A stretch of DNA of 32,066 bases from a bacterium (GTDB taxonomy: Bacteria; CLD3): positions 1-32,066 of the forward strand of contig JADZEA010000095.1 in NCBI GenBank assembly GCA_020850775.1, read 5' to 3'. The translations under genes were made by a program, and so were the position numbers. The notes under the pieces were generated by a model. It was not told the origin of the DNA and searched no databases. It saw only the letters and a list, made by a program, of their open reading frames with translations. This document shows positions 7,988 to 16,600 of this stretch, piece after piece. Within the stretch, counting starts at the first letter, position 1. Every line of letters begins with the position of its first letter.

Positions 7988-10126
7988 TTACATTACAATC
8001 ATTGTTAAAAGTGCTAAAATTCCAAGCACCGTAAAAGCAAAGTAATTTTGTGCTTTTCCCGTTTGGAAAAATGTCAGAACCATTCCGGCTGCACGCATGG
8101 AAAAACCCGAAGCGTTAACGAGTAAATCAACAACGTACTTGTCAAACAAACCTGAAATTTTAGAAACAAAAACCGTCAGCGAAGCAGTTAAATTGACGAT
8201 TCCGTCAACGATTACACGGTCAGTCCAGGCAAGCAGATTGTTCAGGTTCAGTAAAAATCCTTTGACGAGAACGTTCACGTAAAACTCATCAACGTAATAT
8301 TTATTGAAGGAAAGCGTGTACAAAATTCCCATTCTTTTTGCCCAGTCATCGGCACTGAGACTTTTCTTTTGGTACATTAAGTAAGAGGCTAAAATTCCTG
8401 TCCCGGCAACAATCAAAGAAATCACAGTAGCCGGAATGTGTGCTGCGTGAGTGTAGTGTTCAAGGTGTTCAAGAAGTTCGTGAGTTTCTGCGACTGCAAT
8501 TTTTGGAAGTGCAATCAGGTGCAAAAACCAGGAATTTTCAGCGTTTGCTCCAACAATAAAACTTAAAATATCTTTTGGCGCCCACCAAATCCAAAAACTC
8601 AGACCTGCTAAAATCATTAACGGCAAAGTAATCTGAATTGGGTTTTCGTGATGAATTTCATCGTAGATTTCTTTCTTTTGTGGCTCGCCGTGGAAGGTCA
8701 TCCAAATTATTCTGAACATGTAAAAAGCGGTCATCAAAGCTGCTCCAAAACCAAAAACAGGCAAAATAAAATGACTCGTGTGGCTCATTGAAAATGCTAA
8801 AGAACCAGCTAAAATTGCATCTTTACTCAAAAATCCTGAGAAAAACGGAACTCCGGCAATCGCACAGGTTGCAATTAAAAAAGTCCCGTAAGTTATCGGA
8901 AGTTTGTTTTTCAATCCGCCCATGTTTCGCATGTCTTGCGGGTCTGTGTGATGGTCGTGCAAGTGATGAAGTGCGTGGTGCATTGCGTGAATTACGGAGC
9001 CGGAGCCAAGAAACAAACAAGCCTTAAACATTGCGTGAGTTACAAGGTGAAAAAATGCGGCACTGTAAGCACCAACACCTAATCCCATAATCATGTAACC
9101 GAGTTGTGAGATTGTTGAGTAAGCTAAAACTTTTTTGATGTCATTTTGGGTGATTGCGATTGTCGCTGCAAAAAATGCCGTAAACCCGCCAATGTAAGCA
9201 ATCACGAGCATTGAGTCCGGAGTCAGGATTGGGAAAATCCGTGCAACCAAGTAAACTCCGGCAGCAACCATCGTCGCAGCGTGAATCAGTGCGGAAACAG
9301 GAGTTGGACCTTCCATCGCGTCAGGAAGCCAAACGTGAAGCGGAAATTGTGCCGATTTCCCGATTGCACCGCAAAACAAACCGATTCCCGCAAGCGTCAG
9401 CATTGTTCCGGCAAGTTCGCCTTTTTCAACCAAAGCGTAAACACCTTCGCTTTCGCCGATGCTTGGCAAAACCAAAGTTCCAACCGTGATAAAAACAATC
9501 AAAATCCCTAAAAACATTCCGATGTCGCCGATTCTGTTCGTGAGAAAAGCCTTTTTACAAGCATCAGCGGCAGTATCTTTTTCAAACCAAAATCCAATCA
9601 AAAGGAAGGATGAAAGCCCGACAAGTTCCCAGAAAATGTAAAGCCCGAACAAAGAATGCGAAAGTACAAGCCCAAGCATTGAGAACGAAAACACGGAAAG
9701 GAAAGCATAAAACCTTGAAAATCTTGGGTCACCTTTCATGTATTCAAACGAAAAAAGATGCACAAGCGAAGAAATCAGCGTAACAACCATCAGCATAATC
9801 GCCGTCATGTTGTCAATCATAATTCCCATTGAAATTTTCATTTGCGGGATTGCAAAAAATACCCAGCTAAAATCCCAAACCTCAAGATGATTCGGGTCGT
9901 ACCTGTTCACAACCAAATCGGTAAAAATCACCGTTGACATCGCCAAGCCCGAAAAAATGGCGGCAAACGGCAAAATTGTCGCAAAGGCAGGATTAACTGC
10001 CTGCATCTTTTTACCAAAAATAATTTGAATTAAAAACGAAAAAAGTGGCAAAAGAAGTATCCAAATTGATAGTTGGATATTCCTTGAAAGTTCAGAAGTA
10101 ATTGCTTGAGTAATTGTTTCTGGCAT
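7988..10126 (-). CDS. nuoL: NADH-quinone oxidoreductase subunit L
   Basis: A 712-residue distal proton-pumping subunit of complex I. E167 in IFWELVGLSSFLLIGFWF and K257 in GAIGKSAQFPLHVWLPDAM are the conserved channel residues; GPTPVSALIHAATMVAAGVY follows. The long C-terminal part fits the lateral amphipathic helix and the last membrane helix of NuoL. A loop at residues 380-393 carries eight histidines (H380, 383, 384, 387, 388, 390, 392, 393), extending the usual short HAMHH segment before DMRNMGG. A GAGG site lies five bases before the ATG. It is the first gene of a nuoLMN operon; no other nuo genes occur in the window. Confidence 0.97.
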   Translation of the reverse strand: MPETITQAITSELSRNIQLSIWILLLPLFSFLIQIIFGKKMQAVNPAFATILPFAAIFSGLAMSTVIFTDLVVNRYDPNHLEVWDFSWVFFAIPQMKISMGIMIDNMTAIMLMVVTLISSLVHLFSFEYMKGDPRFSRFYAFLSVFSFSMLGLVLSHSLFGLYIFWELVGLSSFLLIGFWFEKDTAADACKKAFLTNRIGDIGMFLGILIVFITVGTLVLPSIGESEGVYALVEKGELAGTMLTLAGIGLFCGAIGKSAQFPLHVWLPDAMEGPTPVSALIHAATMVAAGVYLVARIFPILTPDSMLVIAYIGGFTAFFAATIAITQNDIKKVLAYSTISQLGYMIMGLGVGAYSAAFFHLVTHAMFKACLFLGSGSVIHAMHHALHHLHDHHTDPQDMRNMGGLKNKLPITYGTFLIATCAIAGVPFFSGFLSKDAILAGSLAFSMSHTSHFILPVFGFGAALMTAFYMFRIIWMTFHGEPQKKEIYDEIHHENPIQITLPLMILAGLSFWIWWAPKDILSFIVGANAENSWFLHLIALPKIAVAETHELLEHLEHYTHAAHIPATVISLIVAGTGILASYLMYQKKSLSADDWAKRMGILYTLSFNKYYVDEFYVNVLVKGFLLNLNNLLAWTDRVIVDGIVNLTASLTVFVSKISGLFDKYVVDLLVNASGFSMRAAGMVLTFFQTGKAQNYFAFTVLGILALLTMIVM

Positions 10127-10172
10127 TACATCCTCAAAAATAAATCAAACACACTCATAAAATTAAGGCTTG

Positions 10173-10200
10173 AATATAGAAACTTAAAAAAGCAAATCAA
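10173..10200 (-). promoter_or_regulatory. Candidate sigma70-type promoter of nuoLMN
   Basis: On the minus strand, TTGATT (10195-10200) and TATATT (10173-10178) are 16 bases apart, giving a leader of about 40 bases before the nuoL ATG at 10126. Position and match are good for an AT-rich genome, but this is a pattern only. Confidence 0.4.
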
Positions 10201-10278
10201 AGAAATTTTACCTTACTTTTTTTAAACTTTTATTTTTACATTCCTACCGAATAAAATGAAAAAAACAAGCTGACTGTT

Positions 10279-10306
10279 AAATTAAAGATTTGGAACTCTT
10301 TAATTT
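10279..10306. promoter_or_regulatory. 9-bp inverted repeat upstream of the Rieske operon
   Basis: AAATTAAAG (10279-10287) and its exact complement CTTTAATTT (10298-10306) are separated by ten bases, one helical turn, as expected for a dimeric regulator. It lies 122 bases before the Rieske ATG and could serve either divergent operon. AT-rich sequence makes chance repeats possible. Confidence 0.3.
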
Positions 10307-10427
10307 GAGAGAACCAATTTTAGATTTTTCTTAAAAATCAATAACTTAAATAAATGAAACTAATGGCATAATTTTTATTAAAGGAAGACAAGTTTTAAAA
10401 CTGCAAAAAAATTCAAGAGGTTTTTTT

Positions 10428-10895
10428 ATGGATAGTTCTAAAAAAGATGACGTTTCCCGCAGAAATTTCCTTTCCACAACTTTAATGGGAGTCGGCTTGG
10501 TTGCAAGTTATGGTGTAACTACTTTTTACGCTGCAAATTTTATTGCTCCTGAAGATAAAAAGAAAATTTACCGTTCATTGTACGTTGCTCCTGAAAAATC
10601 TGTTCCTGTCGGCAAAAGTATTGATTTTGAAGACTTAAAAGGTCGCAAAATTGCAATTACCAACACAGGAGACGGATTTAAAGCACTTTCTACAAGCTGC
10701 ACTCATCTTGGTTGCCAGGTTCATTGGGAAAACGAAAAAAATGCGTTTTACTGCCCTTGCCACGAAGGCTACTTTGATTCTGACGGAAACGTGACGAAAG
10801 GTCCTCCGCCAGCTCCGCTTGCAAAGTACGATGTTGAAATCATTGACGGGAATATTTTTGTAAAAGTTGAGGAGGTTTACAATGCAATCAGTTGA
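10428..10895 (+). CDS. Rieske [2Fe-2S] protein of a cytochrome bc-type complex
   Basis: A 155-residue Rieske iron-sulfur protein that takes the first electron from quinol. A twin-arginine motif (SRRNFL, residues 10-15) precedes a hydrophobic segment at about 16-37, so export by Tat with an N-terminal anchor is expected. The cluster boxes are C91-T-H-L-G-C96 and C109-P-C-H112, with cluster ligands C91, H93, C109 and H112 and the disulfide pair C96/C111. A GPPPAPL turn follows. An AAGAGG site lies seven bases before the ATG. The gene overlaps cytochrome b by 14 bases. The symbol could be petC or qcrA; I leave it open. Confidence 0.95.
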   Translation: MDSSKKDDVSRRNFLSTTLMGVGLVASYGVTTFYAANFIAPEDKKKIYRSLYVAPEKSVPVGKSIDFEDLKGRKIAITNTGDGFKALSTSCTHLGCQVHWENEKNAFYCPCHEGYFDSDGNVTKGPPPAPLAKYDVEIIDGNIFVKVEEVYNAIS

Positions 10896-11931
10896 TAAAA
10901 AAAATTGGTTTGCTGAAAGAATTCCTGTTGATTGGAATTCTCTAAAGCATTTTACGAATGAACCCGTTCCAAATCACCTGAAACGTTGGTGGTTTGCACT
11001 TGGCGGAACTCCTGCTTACCTTTTTATGGTTCAATTAATTACAGGAATTTTCCTGACTTTTTACTACGTCCCAACTCCTGAACAAGCTTTTGAAAGCATT
11101 ACAAGGATTACTTATGAAATCCGTTTTGGCTGGTTTATTCGCGGGCTTCACATGTGGAGTGCAAATTTAATGGTTATCGCCGTTATTCTACACATGCTCA
11201 GAGTGTTTTTCACGGGTTCGTACAGAAAACCGCGAGAACTGAACTGGATTGTTGGAGTTTGTATTTTGCTTGTAACGGTAAGTTTCGGGTTTACAGGCTA
11301 TTCCTTAATTTATGAACAACTTTCTTACTGGGCTGCAACTGTCGGAACAAACATTGCCCAAAGTGTTCCTGTTGTCGGTCCTTTTATGGCTGCTTTTATT
11401 CGTGGCGGTGAAGAAATTGGTCCAAACACTTTGACCCGTTTTTTTGTGTTTCACATCGGAGTTTTACCAACTGTAATGTTTATTTTTGTCTCAACTCATA
11501 TTTTCCTTGTCAGAACTACCGGAGTTACAGAGTTTAAATTCAAGGAACAAGAAAATGAAAAGGAAGAAACTTTCCCGTTTTTCCCAAATCATTTGCTAAC
11601 AGAACTAATCATTGGATTGCTTTTAATGTACATCCTCACAATGCTTGTTGTAATTTTCCCGCCTGAAATGCACCAAAAAGCCAATCCTTTAGTTACTCCG
11701 GAACACATCAAACCTGAATGGTATTTCTTCGCTTCTTTCCGTTGGCTAAAGTTAAACAGTTTAATTGTCGGAATTATCGGACAAGCTGTAGCCGTAATTT
11801 TAATAATGGCTTGGCCCTGGATTGATAAAATTTTCAGACGTAAAAATGAAAATTCAGAACTAAGTCTTTGGATTGGAGTTGCTGGATTTCTTGCGTTTTT
11901 AGCTCTCACTGTTTGGGAAGCAATGGTTTAA
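10882..11931 (+). CDS. Cytochrome b (b6/subunit-IV fused type) of a Rieske/cyt b complex
   Basis: A 349-residue diheme cytochrome b carrying both quinone sites. I chose the ATG at 10882 because GAGGAGG (10869-10875) lies six bases upstream; a TTG at 10867 lies upstream of that ribosome site. Heme ligands H90/H104 (13 residues between) and H191/H206 (14 between) show the b6-like spacing. P278-E-W-Y281 is the Qo-site motif. The C-terminal half (PFFPNHLLTELIIG onward) looks like subunit IV, so one chain combines both parts. No cytochrome c1 or f gene follows; an octaheme cytochrome occupies that place. Confidence 0.95.
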   Translation: MQSVDKKNWFAERIPVDWNSLKHFTNEPVPNHLKRWWFALGGTPAYLFMVQLITGIFLTFYYVPTPEQAFESITRITYEIRFGWFIRGLHMWSANLMVIAVILHMLRVFFTGSYRKPRELNWIVGVCILLVTVSFGFTGYSLIYEQLSYWAATVGTNIAQSVPVVGPFMAAFIRGGEEIGPNTLTRFFVFHIGVLPTVMFIFVSTHIFLVRTTGVTEFKFKEQENEKEETFPFFPNHLLTELIIGLLLMYILTMLVVIFPPEMHQKANPLVTPEHIKPEWYFFASFRWLKLNSLIVGIIGQAVAVILIMAWPWIDKIFRRKNENSELSLWIGVAGFLAFLALTVWEAMV

Positions 11932-11964
11932 AAAAAAGTAAAACTAATTTTAATAGGTGTAAAA

Positions 11965-13431
11965 ATGTCTTTAAATGCTAAAAGAATCGTTATCGCTCTA
12001 CTAAGTTTTGCATTTCTTGCTGCATTACTTTTAGTTGGCTACATTGAAGGGAACAAAAGAATTCTTGGTAAAAAAGCCGAAATTAAAGTTCCTGTTGCAA
12101 GCGAAAATTGTGTTGCTTGCCATAAAATCAAAACTCCTTCTCTCGTTTCTCAGTGGGAAGACAGTAAACACGCAGTTAAAGGTGTTTCCTGTATGGAATG
12201 CCACACTGCTGAAGAAGGTGATACTGATGTTTTTGAACACGAAGGTAAAAAAATTGCTATCGTTGTTTCGCCAAAAGACTGTTCAAAGTGTCATCAAAAG
12301 GAATTTACTGAATTCCAAAAATCACACCACGCTTCCGGTGCTAAAATTTTAGGTTCGCTTGACAACGTTCTTGCCGAAGTTGTTGAAGGCGACATGGGAA
12401 GGCTTGCTTTCCACGGCGAATCTCCTGCTGCTGTCAGCGGTTGTAAACAATGCCACGGTTCAGTAGTTAAAATTATGGAAAACGGAAAACCTGACCCGGC
12501 AACCTGGCCAAACACAGGAATCGGAAGAATTAATCCTGACGGTTCACTTGGAGCTTGTTCCGCTTGCCACTCAAGACACAATTTCACTCCTGAAGTTGCA
12601 AGGAACCCTGAAAATTGTGGAAAATGCCATCTTGGACCTGACCACCCGCAAAAAGAAATTTATGAAGAATCAAAACACGGTGTTGCTTTCAGAAGTTTCA
12701 AGGAATACATGAATCTTAACGCTCAACCCTGGAGAGTTGGAATTGAGTACACTGCGGCACCAACTTGTGCAACTTGCCACATGAGTGCAACAGAAGAACA
12801 AGCTGTTACTCACGATGTCGGAGATAGAATTTCCTGGACACTTCGCCCACCAGTTTCTGAAAAAATCGATGCTAAAGCGAAAAGAGACGGCAAAGAAGTT
12901 TTGTCTTGGGAACAACGAAGAAAAAATATGCAAAACGTCTGTCAAAAATGCCATTCTCCTGAATACGTAAACGGATTTTACCAACAGTTTGACTCAGCAA
13001 TCAATCTTTACAACGAAAAATTTGGTATCCCTTCAACCAAAATTTACAAAATGATGCGTGAAGGAAAAGTCCTGACCGCAACAGAATTTGACGAGGAAGT
13101 TGAATGGTCTTACTACTACTTGTGGCACCACGAAGGAAGACGTGCAAGACACGGAGCTGCAATGATGGGACCAGATTACACCCAATGGCACGGATTTTTT
13201 GAAGTCGCTGAAAGATTCTACACCGAGTTCGTTCCACAAACAAAAGAAGCTTGTGAAGAAGCAGTCAAACACGGAGGCGAACCAGCAATCGCTGCTAAAA
13301 ACGTTCTCAAAGAACTTGACGATGTTCTTAACAGAGAAGAACACAAGTGGTACCTCGGTAAACTTTCCGATGAAGAAAAAGCAAAACGTAAAGCCGCTGC
13401 GGAAGAGTTTAAGAAACGTTACACAAATTAA
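11965..13431 (+). CDS. Octaheme cytochrome c of the hydroxylamine oxidoreductase (HAO) family
   Basis: A 488-residue exported cytochrome with eight CxxCH sites, beginning at C49, C76, C106, C160, C198, C218, C268 and C326. This number and spread, plus the block LWHHEGRRARHGAAMMGPDY (386-405) followed by TQWHG (406-410), place it in the HAO-like octaheme family. The N-terminal hydrophobic stretch (about 9-27) looks like an uncleaved anchor. Family members oxidise hydroxylamine or hydrazine, or reduce nitrite or hydroxylamine, or only carry electrons; the sequence alone does not decide. It lies 33 bases after cytochrome b with an AGGTG ribosome site, so it may replace cytochrome c1 as electron acceptor. 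A Lys/Glu-rich helical tail (about 450-488) ends the protein. Confidence 0.9.
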   Translation: MSLNAKRIVIALLSFAFLAALLLVGYIEGNKRILGKKAEIKVPVASENCVACHKIKTPSLVSQWEDSKHAVKGVSCMECHTAEEGDTDVFEHEGKKIAIVVSPKDCSKCHQKEFTEFQKSHHASGAKILGSLDNVLAEVVEGDMGRLAFHGESPAAVSGCKQCHGSVVKIMENGKPDPATWPNTGIGRINPDGSLGACSACHSRHNFTPEVARNPENCGKCHLGPDHPQKEIYEESKHGVAFRSFKEYMNLNAQPWRVGIEYTAAPTCATCHMSATEEQAVTHDVGDRISWTLRPPVSEKIDAKAKRDGKEVLSWEQRRKNMQNVCQKCHSPEYVNGFYQQFDSAINLYNEKFGIPSTKIYKMMREGKVLTATEFDEEVEWSYYYLWHHEGRRARHGAAMMGPDYTQWHGFFEVAERFYTEFVPQTKEACEEAVKHGGEPAIAAKNVLKELDDVLNREEHKWYLGKLSDEEKAKRKAAAEEFKKRYTN

Positions 13432-13461
13432 AAATTACCCTTTTGTTTAGTTTTTTTATTC

Positions 13462-13505
13462 AAAAGCCTTCAAAATCCACCAGCGATTTTGGAGGCTTTT
13501 CTTTT
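13462..13505 (+). terminator. Rho-independent terminator of the Rieske-cyt b-octaheme operon
   Basis: A 16-bp stem with a single G-T pair (arms 13462-13477 and 13485-13500), a seven-base loop and a T-rich tail after GGCTTTT. It follows the octaheme stop by 30 bases and ends the operon. Confidence 0.85.
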
Positions 13506-13611
13506 ATAAGTTTGATTTTTAGAGTTAGTTTAGACTCCTAAAATTGAAAAGGAATAATTTTATCCGACAATAAAACTCCAAAAGTAAAAGTTATTTCAAA
13601 GTAAATTTCCC

Positions 13612-13640
13612 TTGTTTGCCAATCAATTACAATTTAATTT
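13612..13640 (+). promoter_or_regulatory. Candidate promoter of the giant regulator gene
   Basis: TTGTTT (13612-13617) and TAATTT (13635-13640) are 17 bases apart, 31 bases before the ATG at 13672. No sigma54-type GG/GC (-24/-12) element is evident there. Confidence 0.3.
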
Positions 13641-13671
13641 CTTAGAAAAATAAAAGCCTTAGGGAAAAAAA

Positions 13672-16600
13672 ATGACTGAACTCCTTTTTAATCGTTACCA
13701 AAAACTTGCTAAACTACCAACTAAATCACAAAACGAGGTTTTTAAAGTTCTTGACACTTTTACGGGACAAGTCTTAGCACTAAAATTACTTGTAAATCCT
13801 GACTACTCTCAAGATTTTAAAATTGAGTTCCAAAGGCTAAAAACCTTAAACTCTCCAAACCTTGTCAAGGTTTATGATTTTGCCTTCACTAACGAAAAAC
13901 AACTTTACTTTACAATGGATTTTATTGATGGAGTTCATTTTAACGACTTTTTTAGCAAAGCCAAAAAAGAATCTCAAAACCTTGTTTTAAAACAAATTAC
14001 TTCGGTTTTGCAATACCTTCACTCACAAAATTTCATTCACGGTGACCTAAAAACAGAAAATATTTTGGTAAATAAAAGCAGTGGTTTTTACTCCGTTAAA
14101 CTCATTGATTTTGGCTTGTCAAATTTTAAATTTAAAGTTAGGATTTCAGGAACTCTTGACTACTTACTTCCCGAAGAAATTGAAAAAAAGCCCTTTGCTC
14201 CCTACGAAAAGGATTTTTATGCTTTTGGAATCTTACTCTACAAATCAGTTTTTGGTAAAACTCCTTTTGAAAGCAAAACTTCAAGCGAAACTCTAAGCAA
14301 AAAAATAAATTATAAATCAAAAGAAATTTTTGAAAAATGCCAAAACTTGGAAGAACCACTAAAAACACTCATTCCCAAGCTGCTTGAAAGAGAACAGAAC
14401 AAAAGACTAAAAAATTTTGAAGAACTGTTCCAAATCCTTCAGGGCGAATCAGAAATTGAAAGAAACAAAGATTTTCACAAAGAGAAATTTTGTGGACGAA
14501 AAAAAGAGTTTGAATTTTTGAAAAATAGTTTTGAGAGAGTTTACGATGCAATTCCTTGTTCAATTTTGATTGAAGCAGAGACTGGAGTTGGAAAATCAAG
14601 GTTAGTTTCTGAGTTTAAATCTTTTTTACAACTTCAAGAAACAAGCGTATTTACCGCTAATTGCCTTGATAATTTTCATGGTGAAAACTTTTTTTCAGCA
14701 GGTAAGATTTTAGCTCAAATTCTTTTTGTTGACGAGTTTAAAAACCTGCTTTCACAAAAAAGAAAGCAAATTTTTTCACAAACTCTGAACGTTTTAGCCA
14801 AAGAAAAAACTAATGAAAATTTTTTAAAAAGTGAGTTGTTCCTAAATTTTTATGAATTTTGTGCCGAAATTTCCAAACAAAAACCAATCGTAATAATTTT
14901 GGATAACATTCAGCAGGAAGATTTTGGTGGAATTGAACTTTGGAACTACTTTTTAAGCAAACTTAAACAAAGAAAAAATGCTAAAATGCTTTTGGTTTTC
15001 ACTCAAAAAAAAGAAGAAATTTCTGAACTCAACAAAACCCTTTGCAATGAAATTTTATTACTTGAAGATTTTTCACAAAACGAGGTTTTTGAGTTTATCA
15101 CTTTTGCAGTTGGAGAAAAAATTGCGAAGGAATTTTCGCAGGAAATATTTGAACAAACAAAAGGAAATCCACTACTTTTGGTAGAAATGATTAGTTTTTT
15201 AGTTCAAAATTTTGGTTCAAATTTTAAAGGGGACCTTGAAAAAGTCCCAAAAGTTTTTGATGAAATTTTCCTTGAGAAGCTAAAAAAACTTTCTGAAGAT
15301 GAAATCCAAACCCTTCAGGATTTGGTAATTTTTGGAAATGCTTTTGAGTTGTCCTGGCTTGAAAGATTTGTAAAACAAAATAAAAAACTGATGCAAAACA
15401 TCGGCTTGCTTGTCAAAAAAAAGTTTTTGGAGCAAGAAAAAACTCGCTTTGAATTCAAACACCAAAAATTCAGGGAAATTGTTTACTCAAAAATTCCACA
15501 AAAAGAAAAGGCTAAGAAACACACCTTAATCGCAAATTTTTTCCTTGCTGAAAAATTTATAAAACCTGAAATTCTTGCTTTTCATTTTTCTAAAAGTGAA
15601 AATCCAAAACTTGCACTTCCTTTTATTTTAGAAGCAGTAAAAAACTCAATTCATTCTTTGGCTTACAGAAATGCTCAAAAACACATTTCAGAAGGTGAAG
15701 TCTTGCTTGCTAAAATTTCACAGAAAACTAAAAAAGAAGAAGAAATTGAGTTTAAGATTTTGAATTATTACAAAGATACTTCAGAATTTTTGGGGTACAG
15801 GGGTTTGAAAGAAAAGTTTTTAAGACAATTGGAACTTGGGCAAAAACTTGGTGAAGAACAAACTTTGGAAGCACTTTCAAACCTTGCAAAATATTTCCAC
15901 AAAGCTGAAATTAACATTGAAGAAAGCCTGAAATTTATTGAACAAGCACTTGATTTTTATAAAAATGGACGTAAAAAAGATGTCCTTTACGTTGATATTT
16001 TGCTTAGAAAAATAATTGTTGTTTACAGTAGAAAAGATGCAAACCTTTTAGAAATGCTTACAGAGACACTTGAAATCGTTTCTAAACTTGAAAATGCTGA
16101 AAGATTACTTTGCTCAACTTACAATCTTTTTGCAGTTTACTATGAAAAGGAAGGACAAAGTTTTAAAGCAATTGAATTTTACGAAAAGGCTTTTCAAATT
16201 GCTGTAAAGAACAAAATTACTTCTGAAATTATTGTTTTACAAACAAACCTTGCAGACCAGGTCGCAAAAAAAATCTCTCCTGAAATGGGAACTCAAATGC
16301 TTGAAAATTCTTACCTTGAAGCAAAAAAAACAGGTTTTTCTTTTCATGAATTTAATGTTGGAAATTCACTTGCACTAAATTTAGCAAAAGTGCATAAATT
16401 TTCCCCGTTTGCGGGGCTTTTTACCGAGCTAAACTTTGCATTGGAAGAAATTGGAAACAAAATTTATGAAATCCAACTTCACTTGTCAATTTGGCATTAC
16501 TATTTTGAGCTTGGTTATTTTGTAAAAGCCCTGGAAAGCATTGAAAAGCTAAGAAATGAAGTTGAGAAAGCTAATTTTCACGTCCCAATTTCACTTGGAA

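Larger units (their letters stand above)
10127..10427. other. Divergent intergenic region between nuoL and the Rieske gene
   Basis: This 301-base AT-rich gap separates two divergent respiratory operons. It holds a candidate nuoL promoter (10173-10200), a 9-bp inverted repeat (10279-10306) and a small 7-bp hairpin (GATTTTT at 10323-10329 with AAAAATC at 10333-10339). I see no coding potential or RNA gene. A Rieske promoter must lie here, but no single match stands out. Confidence 0.6.

Noticed and set aside
8788-9511. Several plus-strand open frames opposite nuoL (for example 8788-9027, 9211-9489)
   Set aside because: They lie antisense inside a strongly conserved gene, have no ribosome sites and show odd compositions; they are shadows of nuoL codon usage.
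10867-10881. TTG start for cytochrome b
   Set aside because: It overlaps the GAGGAGG ribosome site that is correctly spaced for the ATG at 10882.
12031-13344. Open frames overlapping the octaheme cytochrome on both strands
   Set aside because: The eight CxxCH sites and family blocks are all in the main frame; the others have no recognisable features.
13432-13671. Sigma54 (-24/-12) promoter before the giant regulator
   Set aside because: I looked for a GG-N10-GC type element and found none in this gap; the sigma70-like hexamers fit better.
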